A stretch of 64,000 nt of DNA from Burkholderiales bacterium PBB2 (GCA_002255955.1 NKIM01000019.1:1-64000); one strand, 5' to 3'. Counted from the stretch's first letter, positions 1 to 8,632 are shown. The notes: generated by a model not told the origin, from the sequence alone. Numbers and translations are program-made.

Positions 1-9
1 TTCCGATCT
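1..9. other. Sequencing-adapter remnant at contig end
   Basis: The first nine bases, TTCCGATCT, are the 3' end of the common Illumina adapter (GCTCTTCCGATCT). They interrupt a tandem repeat: the same place in the next copy (235-243) reads GTGACGGCC, after which the two copies match from position 10 on. The window therefore begins at a contig end with residual adapter, not with genomic sequence. The three residues they would encode (F-R-S instead of V-T-A) should not be taken as protein. Confidence 0.85.
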
Positions 10-1485
10 AACAGTGCCAGCACCGTCTACAACGGCCAGACGCAATCGGTCACGGGCTTCACGGCCAGCGGCCTGTTGGCGGGCGAGACTGAAGCCGTGC
101 TGGGTGGTCTGAGCAGCGTGGGCGGCCAGGGCAAGAACGCTGGCAGCTACACCCACCGCATTAGCGGCAGCGATGGCAATTACGCGCTGACCTTTGTCGA
201 TGGCGCTTTGAACATCGACAAGGCCCAGGCGGTGGTGACGGCCAACAGTGCCAACACCGTCTACAACGGTCAGACGCAATCGGTCACGGGCTTCACGGCC
301 AGCGGCCTGGTGGCCGGCGAGACCGAGGTGGTGCTGAGTGGCTTGAGCAGCACCGGCGGCCAGGGGCGCAATGCCGGCCGTTATGTGCACCAAGTGAGTG
401 GCGCCGATGGCAACTACGCGCTGACGTTTGTCGATGGCGCCCTGACGGTCAACAAGGCCCAGGCCTCGGTGTCGGGCGTCGGCAGCAGCACCATCTACAA
501 CGGCCTGGTGCAAACCCAAGCCGATGCCGTCACCCGTGGCTTTGTGGCGGGCGATGATGTGGTGATCCAGGGCCTGGCCAGCGGTCGCAATGCGGGGACC
601 TATGACTCGGCCCTGCAGGTAAGCGGTCGCGATGCCGGCAACTACGACATCACAGTGAGCAATGCCAGCCTGCGGATCGATCCCAAGGCGGTGCAGGTGA
701 CGGGCATCACGGCAGCCGACAAGGTGTACGACGGCAGCACGGCGGCAAGCATCGGCTTTGGCGCCGTGTCGGGCACGGTGCTCGGTGAGACTTTGTTTGT
801 CAGCGGTGTGGGTGCGTTTGACGACAAGAACGCGGGTCAGGGCAAGACCGTGACCGTGGCCGACGCGACCGCCTTGACGCGCAGCAATGGCACCGGCGAT
901 TGGCTCAACTACCGCCTGGTCTCGACGGGCCCGGTCAGCACCCAGGCCGCGATCACGCCCAAGCTGCTGACGGTGGTGGGCACCACGGTGGCGGACAAGG
1001 TGTTTGACGGCAACACCCGGGCGCTGGCTTCCGCGGGAACCCTTCAAGGTCTGGTGGGTCTGGAGACGCTGGTCTTCGCCTCGCTCAGCGCTCAGTTCCA
1101 GGACGCCGCCGTAGGCACCGGCAAGCCGGTGTCGGTGAGCTATGGCCTGGGCGATGGTCTGAACGGTGGGCTGGCGACCAACTACCGGGTGGCGGGTACC
1201 AACCACAGCGCCTCCATCACGGCTGGCAGCCGCCGCCCGGACGATCCGAAGCCGATCCCGCCCAACGATCGAGACCCATCTCGCATCATCGATGTCCGGC
1301 CGACCGGCGCGGGTGTGCCGAATCTGTGCAATGAAGAGCATTTGGATGACGCCGATACAACGCAGATCGGCCTGACAGAAGACAAAATCAAACAGTGCAG
1401 CTGTGACCTCACCGAAGTGAATGGGGTCTACCTCTGCTACACGCCGCGTGCCGAAGAGTCGGCCAAGAAGGAGAAGCGTTCATGA
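1..1485 (+). CDS. Two-partner-secretion exoprotein (TpsA) with MBG/YDG repeats, C-terminal part
   Basis: The frame is open from the window edge, so this is only the C-terminal ~490 residues of a large secreted filamentous protein; the N-terminal TPS signal lies off the contig. The visible part is a string of immunoglobulin-like MBG/YDG repeats. Two are nearly identical 78-residue units with the core TVYNGQTQSVTGFTASGL; more diverged units carry KVYDGST and KVFDGNT. The C-terminal tail is different, with four Cys codons at 1327, 1396, 1402 and 1435 and a basic end (AKKEKRS). By analogy with HMW1/EtpA-type adhesins, such a tail could hold the protein in its transporter by a disulfide loop; that is inference. 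The stop overlaps the transporter start by 4 bp. The role is probably adhesion or matrix formation. Family is confident, substrate unknown. Confidence 0.85.
   Translation, partial: FRSNSASTVYNGQTQSVTGFTASGLLAGETEAVLGGLSSVGGQGKNAGSYTHRISGSDGNYALTFVDGALNIDKAQAVVTANSANTVYNGQTQSVTGFTASGLVAGETEVVLSGLSSTGGQGRNAGRYVHQVSGADGNYALTFVDGALTVNKAQASVSGVGSSTIYNGLVQTQADAVTRGFVAGDDVVIQGLASGRNAGTYDSALQVSGRDAGNYDITVSNASLRIDPKAVQVTGITAADKVYDGSTAASIGFGAVSGTVLGETLFVSGVGAFDDKNAGQGKTVTVADATALTRSNGTGDWLNYRLVSTGPVSTQAAITPKLLTVVGTTVADKVFDGNTRALASAGTLQGLVGLETLVFASLSAQFQDAAVGTGKPVSVSYGLGDGLNGGLATNYRVAGTNHSASITAGSRRPDDPKPIPPNDRDPSRIIDVRPTGAGVPNLCNEEHLDDADTTQIGLTEDKIKQCSCDLTEVNGVYLCYTPRAEESAKKEKRS
10..477 (+). repeat. 234-bp tandem coding repeat (two near-identical units)
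   Basis: Unit 1 (10-243) and unit 2 (244-477) have a period of exactly 234 bp, or 78 codons. Their first 66 bases differ at only two positions, and later parts diverge moderately. The repeat continues to the contig edge, so more copies probably exist upstream. A repeat array this similar explains why a short-read assembly would break here. Confidence 0.85.
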
Positions 1486-3137
1486 AGCGACAGGTTCTGG
1501 TTCGCGCCCTGGTCACCGCTTGTGTCGGTGCCTGTGTTTCAAGTGCTCAGGCGCAAACTGCAGACCCCGGCAATGTGCAGCGTGCGATCGAAGATCAGAG
1601 CCTGCCCAGGCGTCCGGCTTCGCCGCCGCCTGCGGCCCTGGTCGGTGAGCGCAAGCCGCTGCAGAAGCTGGTCGAGGTGGTGGTCGAGGGCAGCGCCCTG
1701 GTCGCGCCGGTGAAGGCCTACTGGCAGTCCAAGATTGGCGGCTCGGTCAGCGCCGAGGAATTGCTGGCATTCGAGAACTGGGTCGCAGATCAAGGGCGAC
1801 GGGGCAGCTTTCTTTCCTATGCCCAGACCTTGATTGAAGCCGTCCCGGGCGGCGGCCAGCGTCTCAAAGTGCAGGTGGTCGCACCCCGTGTGCAATCGGT
1901 CAGCACGCAATTGGCGCAAGCGCCCTTGGGTGAGGCCTACCAGGCGCGGGTCCAGCAACGTCTGGCCTCGGTGCTGCGCAGCGGCGAGCTGATCGACATG
2001 CAGGCCTTGGAAGAGCAGCTCTCCGCCGCAGGCTACGACCTACCGGTGGATCTGGGTTTGGTCTTGCGCCCAGCCGGGCCTGAGCGGGTGGATGTGCTGG
2101 TGGAGATCGCACCGCGCCGTGTCAAGCCGGGTGACGTCAAGGTGTCGGCCTGGCAGGCCAATAACTACGGTTTGCGGCAGTACGGCGAGCCCCAGGTGAT
2201 GGGCTCGGTCACCTTGGCCGGTGTGGAGCCGGGTGATGAGATCAATCTGCTGGGGCTTGGCTCGATGGGGGTCGCCTACGCCCGCGCCGAGTACGAGGCG
2301 CTGACGCCCAGCCTGCAGGGGCGTGCGCGGGTGTGGGGCAACACATCCCGGACCAAGACCATCAAGGGCGGCGTGGCCGCTGTGGCTGGAGACTCGCACG
2401 AGTTTGGCGTCGGTTTCAGCCATTACCTGCCGGTGTCCTGGCGGCATCCGCTGAAGTCCCAGTACAGCCTCAGCCGGCGCCTGACCGCCAGCGAACTGGC
2501 CAATTCGGGCCTGGGTATTTCAGAGATTCGTGACAGCCAGTTCCGCTGGACACTCAGCAGCGAAAGCCTGGCCGGCGCCTGGACCCCCTTCCGTGCCGAA
2601 TTGAGCCTGGCCCTGGGCGACTACACCACGGTGGTGGGTGATCTGACGCCGGAAGGGGGCTATGGCTTTGTGCAAGGCTCGGTGCGCTACGAGCACCCCG
2701 TGACCGACGATGAACGCTGGCATGCCGAGTACCGGCTGCGCGGGCAGTGGGCCTCGCGCAACCTGGACTCCTACAACCGCATGTCACTCGGCGGCGTGAA
2801 TGGGGTGCGGGCTTACACAAGCGCCGATGGCGTGGGTGATTCCGGCGCGCAGTGGAGCGTCGAGCTGGTACGCAAGATCTCGGGCACTCAATCGGTCGGC
2901 GTGTTTTATGACGGCGGCGTGATCCGGCCGAATCGCAAGCCAGTGACGGGCTCGCTGAACAGCAGCTACACCTTGAACGCCGTCGGCGTGGCCTGGAGCG
3001 GCAGCGTTGGCAGCTGGCTGTTCAACAGCTCGCTGGCCCAGGGTTTTGGCGGCTACAAAAAGGCCGAGAGGAACGAACCCACCGAATCGCGCTCGAACGA
3101 GACCCGTGTGTTTGTTTCGGCCACCTACTATTTCTGA
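1482..3137 (+). CDS. TpsB/FhaC/HecB-family outer-membrane transporter
   Basis: This 551-residue protein is the partner that moves the preceding exoprotein across the outer membrane. It starts with a signal peptide (MKRQVLVRALVTACVG, then cleavage near AQAQ). A POTRA-rich periplasmic part follows (roughly residues 55-205), then a 16-strand beta-barrel ending in the aromatic signature SATYYF, as expected for BAM-assembled barrels. The loop-6 motif of the Omp85/TpsB superfamily appears as GVNGVRAYTSADG; the usual VRGY is VRAY here. The length is typical for FhaC/ShlB proteins. The ATG lies in an ATGA overlap with the exoprotein stop, which indicates translational coupling. The response-regulator gene follows 35 bp downstream. 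Family assignment is secure. Confidence 0.92.
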   Translation: MKRQVLVRALVTACVGACVSSAQAQTADPGNVQRAIEDQSLPRRPASPPPAALVGERKPLQKLVEVVVEGSALVAPVKAYWQSKIGGSVSAEELLAFENWVADQGRRGSFLSYAQTLIEAVPGGGQRLKVQVVAPRVQSVSTQLAQAPLGEAYQARVQQRLASVLRSGELIDMQALEEQLSAAGYDLPVDLGLVLRPAGPERVDVLVEIAPRRVKPGDVKVSAWQANNYGLRQYGEPQVMGSVTLAGVEPGDEINLLGLGSMGVAYARAEYEALTPSLQGRARVWGNTSRTKTIKGGVAAVAGDSHEFGVGFSHYLPVSWRHPLKSQYSLSRRLTASELANSGLGISEIRDSQFRWTLSSESLAGAWTPFRAELSLALGDYTTVVGDLTPEGGYGFVQGSVRYEHPVTDDERWHAEYRLRGQWASRNLDSYNRMSLGGVNGVRAYTSADGVGDSGAQWSVELVRKISGTQSVGVFYDGGVIRPNRKPVTGSLNSSYTLNAVGVAWSGSVGSWLFNSSLAQGFGGYKKAERNEPTESRSNETRVFVSATYYF

Positions 3138-3172
3138 GCCATGGTTCGCTTTTGCTCAGAGGAGGGCATCTC

Positions 3173-3877
3173 GTGCACATCGCTTTGCTAGAGGACGAAC
3201 CGGATCTCGCCGCTGAAGTTCGCAGCCTGCTGGAGCGTGAGGGCCACAGCGTCATCACCTTTCGCAGCGGCAACCACATCATCCGTGCCCTGACGCACGA
3301 CCCGTTTGATCTGCTGGTGCTGGACTGGAACGTACCCGGCCCGAATGGCCTGGATGTGTTGATCCACACGCGGCAGCAGCTGCAGCTGCGGGTGCCGGTC
3401 ATTTTCCTGACCAGCAATCTGGCAGAAGAGCAGATCGTGCAAGCCCTGAATGCCGGCGCCGATGACTACTGCGGCAAGCCCTTGCGGGCGCCGGAGTTCA
3501 CAGCCCGCTTGCGTGCAGTCGAGCGACGCATGGGCCCGGCACCCACGCCGCCCTCACTTGAAGCCGAGATCGAAGGCGGTTATCGCTTCCACGCCGCCGA
3601 GCGCCGAGTCGAGATGGGCGACGAAAGCGTGACGCTGGGCGAGAAGGAATTTGAGCTGGCGAAGTTGCTGTTCCAGAACATCGACCGCCCCATTTCCCGC
3701 ACACGAATCATGGCCCATGTCTGGGGTCGCGAGGAGGACGATCTGTCCCGCACCCTCGATGTCCATGTCTCGTGGTTGCGCCGCAAGCTCAAGCTCGGCG
3801 CAGGTGGCGGCGAATGGCGTTTGCTGGTGGTGCGCGGCTACGGCTATCGCCTCGTCAAGGGAGAAGAATCCGTATGA
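3173..3877 (+). CDS. OmpR/PhoB-family response regulator
   Basis: A 234-residue two-component regulator. The receiver domain (about 1-118) has the acidic pocket LEDEPD near residue 5, phospho-acceptor D51 in VLDWNVPG, the switch Thr/Ser in FLTSN and Lys in CGKPL. The C-terminal winged helix (about 135-230) has the family pattern LGEKEFELAKLL and RTLDVHVSWLRRKL. I chose the GTG at 3173 because a strong Shine-Dalgarno (AGAGGAGGG, 3158-3166) lies six bases upstream; the TTG further upstream would add residues not found in receiver domains. The stop overlaps the FecR gene start (ATGA). Its likely kinase is the CHASE2 protein two genes downstream, and it may control the adhesin operon in which it sits (inference). 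Confidence 0.93.
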   Translation: MHIALLEDEPDLAAEVRSLLEREGHSVITFRSGNHIIRALTHDPFDLLVLDWNVPGPNGLDVLIHTRQQLQLRVPVIFLTSNLAEEQIVQALNAGADDYCGKPLRAPEFTARLRAVERRMGPAPTPPSLEAEIEGGYRFHAAERRVEMGDESVTLGEKEFELAKLLFQNIDRPISRTRIMAHVWGREEDDLSRTLDVHVSWLRRKLKLGAGGGEWRLLVVRGYGYRLVKGEESV

Positions 3878-5196
3878 AGAAGAAACGAACACATCTGCTG
3901 CGTGGACCTTGGGTCCTCCTGGCCGCTTTTGCAGCGACGGCCTCGGCCGCGGCTGCCACCGTCACGCCGCCCATGGGCGACACGCATGTGGCCTACGAGG
4001 TCAAGCGCGGCGACAAGCTCGAACTGCTGGTGGCCCGCTACATGGACGGTGCCGATGCGCTGGACCAGGTGGCCAAGCTCAACCAGCTTCGCAACGCCTC
4101 GCGGCTGGAGGTGGGGCGCCAGCTGTGGCTGCCGCGCGAGCGCATGCGTCACGAGCCGGTGTCGGCACGCGTCGCCAGCCTCAGCTGCAATCAAGCCCAG
4201 GTGCTGCGCGGCGAAAGCACGCGCGTGCTGCAGCTTGATGACAAGCTCGACCAGGACAGCGTGCTGCGCATGCCGGCGGGTTGTCATGCGTCTCTCAACA
4301 TCCAGGGGGGCGGGTCCATCGGCCTGCCTTCCGGGGCGACCGTGCGATTGAAGGTGTTGCGGCGCAATGCCCTGGAGGCCTCGCCCGAGGTACAGATCGA
4401 GCTGCTCAACGGCCGCATCGATCTCGACGTGGAGCGCCGGGGCAGCAAGGATGCGCCGTTCCTGGTGCGCACGCCGACCTCGGTGGCCGGTGTGCGCGGC
4501 ACCAGTTTCCGTGTCGGCTTCGATGAAAAGGGCCGTCAAACTCGGGTCGAGGTGCAGGCCGGCGTGGTCGGCGCGCGTGGTCTGGGCGAGAGTGCGGAAG
4601 TCCGGGTCGGCGCCGGGCAGGGCGTGTCCATCAATGCCGAGGGCCGCAGCCAGGCGGTGGAGACCTTGCCACCGGAGCCGCGCATCCTGGCTCTGCAGGC
4701 CGTGCCCGCGGGGTGGCAGCTTCAGTGGCAGCGGGCCGACAGCGTCCAGCGTTTGCACATCGAGCGCGCGCCCCAGGCCAACGAGCGGCAATGGGCCGCG
4801 GAGGATGTGCCGGCGGATCAGCCCTGGGTGCTGGCCGAACTGGGCAGCTACGCCACGTTCTTGAAGCTGCAGTCTTTCACTGCCGGAGGCTTGTTCAGCG
4901 AGCGGGTGGACGTGGCGCTGTGCAAGGGCATCAAGCGCGCGGATGAGCCGGGTCGCCTGCGCTGCCACATCCGCTTTGATCTGGAATCCTTGCAAGAGCC
5001 GCATCTGCGGCTGACTCGCAGCGAGGGAGAGACGGTGCAGCCGGTGATTGATGCGCCGGTGCAGAGCCGGCAGGCGGTGGTGCGAGGACTCTTGCCCGGA
5101 CGCTACCAGTGGCGGCTGAGCGCCAAGCAGGCGGATGGGGCGCCGCTGACCTGGGAAGGCAGCTTCGAGTTGCTGGCCGGAGTCGACAAGGAATGA
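3874..5196 (+). CDS. Exported LysM-FecR domain protein
   Basis: A 440-residue exported protein. The signal peptide (MKKKRTHLLRGPWVLLAAF, cleavage near ASAAAA) is followed by a LysM peptidoglycan-binding motif (YEVKRGDKLELLVARYM ... VGRQLWLP, about 38-90). A FecR domain follows (about 115-265), with the hallmark TPTSVAGVRGTSFRVG. The C-terminal half looks like fibronectin-type or Ig-like modules. FecR domains read outer-membrane or periplasmic states; LysM would hold this one to the cell wall. It is coupled by ATGA overlaps to the response regulator before it and the CHASE2 kinase after it. A role as periplasmic input for that kinase is likely but inferred. Confidence 0.88.
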   Translation: MKKKRTHLLRGPWVLLAAFAATASAAAATVTPPMGDTHVAYEVKRGDKLELLVARYMDGADALDQVAKLNQLRNASRLEVGRQLWLPRERMRHEPVSARVASLSCNQAQVLRGESTRVLQLDDKLDQDSVLRMPAGCHASLNIQGGGSIGLPSGATVRLKVLRRNALEASPEVQIELLNGRIDLDVERRGSKDAPFLVRTPTSVAGVRGTSFRVGFDEKGRQTRVEVQAGVVGARGLGESAEVRVGAGQGVSINAEGRSQAVETLPPEPRILALQAVPAGWQLQWQRADSVQRLHIERAPQANERQWAAEDVPADQPWVLAELGSYATFLKLQSFTAGGLFSERVDVALCKGIKRADEPGRLRCHIRFDLESLQEPHLRLTRSEGETVQPVIDAPVQSRQAVVRGLLPGRYQWRLSAKQADGAPLTWEGSFELLAGVDKE

Positions 5197-7448
5197 GCCT
5201 GGCCTGGCGCATGAGCCGGGCCCTCGGGGCGCTGCGGGCGATGAGCCGGGAGCAGCGCCGTTTTCTTTTCGAGTGGTTGACGCTCTGCGTGCTCGCGGTG
5301 GCCGCCACCGCGGTGCTGACCCTGCAGGGTTGGGGCGCGGGGATCGGCCATCTGCTCTTCGACACCATCCAGCGCTGGCAGCCTGCGCAGGCCGGGTCTG
5401 AGGTGGTCATCATTGCCATTGACGATGCCTCGATCGATGAGCTCGGCGGCTGGCCGATCCGTCGCGAGACCTATGCCCAGTTGCTCGAGCGCCTGGCCGA
5501 TCCGCAAGACAAGCCCCGCTCGATCGGCATCGACATCCTGTTCCACGATGCCCGGCCGGCCGACGTTCAGCTGGCGCAGGCGCTGCGCAAGCACCGGGCC
5601 TATCTGGCAATGGAGTACCGCCCGCCCACGGCCGGACAGCCGGCGCTGGTGCGTCAGCCCGGCCCCTTGCTGGCCGCGGCCGCCAGCGGCCTGGCGCACA
5701 TCAACCTGGCGTTTGAAAGCGACGGCTTCATCCGCGGCGCCCACCTGCTGGCGGGGGAGGTGCCGCACCTGGCCCTGGCCATGTCCGGCGCCGCGATGGA
5801 CCTCAAAGGCGGCAGCAGCTACCGGCGTTTCAAGCTGGTGGATCCGGCGCAAGGCTTTCCCACGGTGCGCCTGTCCGATGTGGTGCTGGGTCGGGCGCCC
5901 CCGGGCCTGTTCAAGGATCGCCATGTCCTGATCGGTTCAACGGCGCCCAGCCTGGGCGACCACTACCCGACCATCTACTCCGGCCGACAGGGCGCCGGCA
6001 CACCGGGCGTGGAGCTGCATGCCAGCTTGCTGCAGGACATCTTGAATGAGGAGTTGATCGAGAGCGCCGGCTTGGGCCTGCGCCTGGTCTACGGCGTGCT
6101 GGCCATTGCGCTGGTGTTGCTGGGCCTGCTGATGCTGAGCCCTCTGGTCGAGTTGCTGCTCAGCGCGGGGGTGTTGATCGCGGCCCCCTTGCTCAGCGTC
6201 TTCGTGCTGCGCCAGTTCAGCCTGTGGATCGACCCCAGCCCGCTGCTCATCGTCGTCCTGCTGCTGAAGCCCGCCTGGGCCTGGCGCCGCATCGAGATGA
6301 TCGTGATGTTCATGCGCGGTCGTGCCAGCTTGATCCTGCCTTCGCCCAGGCGCGATGCCGCGCCGCTCTTGCGCAGCCTGCAGTCGGACACCGTGCTTCA
6401 GACCTCGCAGCTGCTGGACCAGGCGATTGAGAGCGCCCGGGCCCGCATGGATTTTCTCCGCGCGGTTCTCGACGGTGCACCCAACCCTATGATGGTGGTG
6501 GATGAGGCCGGCCGTGTGGCCATGGTCAATGCGCGTATGCTGGCGGATTTCCCCTCCGATCTGGCCGCCTTGCGCGCGCCAGTGGGTCCGGTGCTTGCGC
6601 ATCTGGGCTTGTCTCAGCCGGGGCCCCGCGAGCTGGTCGGCGGGCCTCACTATGTGGGCGTCCACCATGCCCAGGGTGCAGAACGGCACTACATCTTGCG
6701 GGTGGCGGCCTTGTCGGTCGGCCCCGATCCGCTGTGGCTGGTGGCACTGGCTGATGTGACGGAGATGCGCAGCTTGCAGCTTCAGCGTGACATGACCTTG
6801 CAGCTCTTGTCGCATGACATGCGCACCCCGGTGGCGTCCATCATCGCCCTGTGTCGGCGCACCGAGCCCGCCGGGTCCGGCAGTGCTGCAGAAAGCATTC
6901 TCGGCGTGCAGCGCCATGCCAACAAGCTGCTGCGCTTGATGGATGACTTCATCTTGTCGATTGCCGCCGAATCGTCGCGTTATCAGATGAGTGAGGCGGT
7001 GTTCGAGTTCCTGCTCGACGAGGCCATGGACCAGGTCCAGGACCTGGCGCACAGCCGTCAGATTCGCATCGACATCGAGCCCAGCGCCGAGCCGGTATTC
7101 GTCAGCTGCGATCAGCGGCTGATGGTGCGGGTCTTGGTCAACCTGTTGGTCAACGCGGTGCGCCACGGGCAGATGGGTAGCGTGGTTTCGGTGAGTCAGC
7201 AGGTGTCCAGCGAGGCCGAGGGTGAGCGCGAGGTGGTGTGCTGGATTCGCAACCATGTGGCCACCCAAGGCACCCACAGCAGCAGCGACCCGGCATCCCG
7301 TGGGTTTGGCCTGGGCCGTGAGTTTGTGAGCAATGTGGTGCGGCGCCATGGGGGGCAAGTCGATTTTTCGCTGCCCCAGGCGCCGGGCGAGCTGGCCGAG
7401 GTGTGCCTGCGCCTGCCCTTGCCCTCGGAGCCGAGCGCGTCCGCTTGA
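5193..7448 (+). CDS. CHASE2-domain sensor histidine kinase
   Basis: A 751-residue membrane histidine kinase. One N-terminal transmembrane helix (about 25-45) is followed by an extracytoplasmic CHASE2 domain (about 50-285, with VVIIAIDDASIDELGGWP). Three membrane helices follow (about 295-365), then a short PAS-like segment from residue ~420. The HisKA domain has H541 in LLSHDMRTP. The HATPase_c domain shows the N box (NLLVNAVRHG) and the glycine-rich GFGLGREFV. The start at 5193 overlaps the FecR stop (ATGA). The longer open frame upstream lies inside the FecR gene. With the neighbouring regulator it forms a full two-component system. CHASE2 ligands are unknown. Confidence 0.92.
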   Translation: MSLAWRMSRALGALRAMSREQRRFLFEWLTLCVLAVAATAVLTLQGWGAGIGHLLFDTIQRWQPAQAGSEVVIIAIDDASIDELGGWPIRRETYAQLLERLADPQDKPRSIGIDILFHDARPADVQLAQALRKHRAYLAMEYRPPTAGQPALVRQPGPLLAAAASGLAHINLAFESDGFIRGAHLLAGEVPHLALAMSGAAMDLKGGSSYRRFKLVDPAQGFPTVRLSDVVLGRAPPGLFKDRHVLIGSTAPSLGDHYPTIYSGRQGAGTPGVELHASLLQDILNEELIESAGLGLRLVYGVLAIALVLLGLLMLSPLVELLLSAGVLIAAPLLSVFVLRQFSLWIDPSPLLIVVLLLKPAWAWRRIEMIVMFMRGRASLILPSPRRDAAPLLRSLQSDTVLQTSQLLDQAIESARARMDFLRAVLDGAPNPMMVVDEAGRVAMVNARMLADFPSDLAALRAPVGPVLAHLGLSQPGPRELVGGPHYVGVHHAQGAERHYILRVAALSVGPDPLWLVALADVTEMRSLQLQRDMTLQLLSHDMRTPVASIIALCRRTEPAGSGSAAESILGVQRHANKLLRLMDDFILSIAAESSRYQMSEAVFEFLLDEAMDQVQDLAHSRQIRIDIEPSAEPVFVSCDQRLMVRVLVNLLVNAVRHGQMGSVVSVSQQVSSEAEGEREVVCWIRNHVATQGTHSSSDPASRGFGLGREFVSNVVRRHGGQVDFSLPQAPGELAEVCLRLPLPSEPSASA

Positions 7449-7467
7449 GCCGCCTGTGGCGCCGGCC

Positions 7468-7686
7468 TCAGTCGCGCGGGTTCGCGCGGCTGGACTGGCG
7501 CTCTTGAAAGGCTTGGTAGAGCTGACCTTTGGCGGCGATCACCTGGATGCCGCCCTGCGCGTTGCAGGCCGCAAGAAAGCTCTTGGGCGACATGCCGTGG
7601 CGATGGATCACCGCGCGTGCGGGTTCCTCGCCGCGGTCGATGTCCTGGATGATCTGAAGCACGGGGGTTGGTTCAAACGGAGTCAT
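7468..7686 (-). CDS. Small hypothetical protein
   Basis: A 72-residue soluble protein, rich in polar residues, without a signal peptide or membrane segment. It starts 5 bp after the stop of the 277-residue unknown gene, so the two are probably co-translated. The segment RAVIHRHGMSPKSFLAACNAQ could be a short helix-turn-helix-like stretch, but I do not recognise a family. Spacing and codon use support it being real. It ends 19 bp from the end of the convergent CHASE2 kinase gene. Confidence 0.55.
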   Translation of the reverse strand: MTPFEPTPVLQIIQDIDRGEEPARAVIHRHGMSPKSFLAACNAQGGIQVIAAKGQLYQAFQERQSSRANPRD

Positions 7687-7691
7687 GGCGG

Positions 7692-8525
7692 TCAGAGGTT
7701 GAAGGCTTGGTGGGGGGCGGGCAAGGTGCTGCTGTGGCGCAACGGGCGCCGCCGGTTGCGGCTCTGCTCGCTTTCTTGCTGCACTTGCAGGGCGTCGATG
7801 GCTTTGACGATCAGGCTGTCGTCACACAGATAGCTGCTGACTTCGCGGGTCAGCGCATCCATCACCACCTTGAGCGCCACGCGGTTCATGGCGCGCTCTT
7901 CGGCGGTGATGCAGACGAAGAGCAGGGGGATGCCTTCGTACACCACCTCGGCATAGTTGCTGCCCGTGATGCGCAGACTGACACCGGCGCCTTGCAGGTC
8001 CTGGGTTTGTGAAAGCTTCTTCAGCACCTCACAGCACAGGTGGCGCGAGACCTCGATCTCGAGCAGCTCCAGATCCACCGGTGCGGGCATGCCGAAGCCG
8101 GCGCCCAGCCGGTAGTAACGCTGGCCTTCGACGACGCGGGCCACGCGCCGCTCCAGCGTCGTGCCGCCGGGCGAGACGATGGTGCCGTAGCTGTTCCAGC
8201 GGGCGGTACGGGCGCGCTTGAATGTGTAGCGGTGCAGCTCGTCCAGGCGCTGTGCATTCATGCCGCCGCGCTCATCGCTGAAAGCCGGTGCTGCTTGATC
8301 CTGGCGTTGGTAGTCCATGGCCCAGTCCAGCAACTGGCTCTCCTGCGACTGCGCGCTTTCGGGCGCGGTGAGTCCGGCACGTGCCAGCACGCGCGACATC
8401 TCGATCGCGATGCCGATCTCGGCGGCCGAAGGCTGCCGTTCAACGCCAGCCGTGTCTTCCTGCGGGAGGACGCTGTGGACGCCGGAGACAGTGGTCTGGT
8501 AGAGCAAGTTCATGGGCAAGTTCAT
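7692..8525 (-). CDS. Hypothetical protein, 277 residues
   Basis: I do not recognise this protein. It has no signal peptide or membrane helix and is probably cytoplasmic. The N-terminal third is polar. The middle (residues ~100-250) looks like a mixed alpha/beta domain (YRLGAGFGMPAPVDLELLEI ... VYEGIPLLFVCITAEERAM). The C-terminus is a basic tail (SRNRRRPLRHSS). An AAGGA-type ribosome site lies about 8 bp before the ATG. It lies downstream of the TPR histidine kinase on the same strand and directly upstream of the 72-residue unknown, which suggests a small signalling-associated operon (inference). Confidence 0.7.
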   Translation of the reverse strand: MNLPMNLLYQTTVSGVHSVLPQEDTAGVERQPSAAEIGIAIEMSRVLARAGLTAPESAQSQESQLLDWAMDYQRQDQAAPAFSDERGGMNAQRLDELHRYTFKRARTARWNSYGTIVSPGGTTLERRVARVVEGQRYYRLGAGFGMPAPVDLELLEIEVSRHLCCEVLKKLSQTQDLQGAGVSLRITGSNYAEVVYEGIPLLFVCITAEERAMNRVALKVVMDALTREVSSYLCDDSLIVKAIDALQVQQESEQSRNRRRPLRHSSTLPAPHQAFNL

Positions 8526-8632
8526 GGTCGCGTTCCTTGGCGGTCACAATGACGCCCTGCATGAAGCTGGATGGCGGCGTCGTGCTGAAGAATCAGTGTT
8601 CTCAGGTTAAGGCGCCGCGTTTTTTTTGACTT

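Noticed and set aside
10-477. Possible CRISPR-like repeat
   Set aside because: The repeats are contiguous, 234 bp long, in frame and encode MBG domains; there are no spacers.
3844-5004. 386-codon minus-strand open frame
   Set aside because: It is antisense to the LysM-FecR gene, which has a signal peptide, family motifs and operon overlaps.
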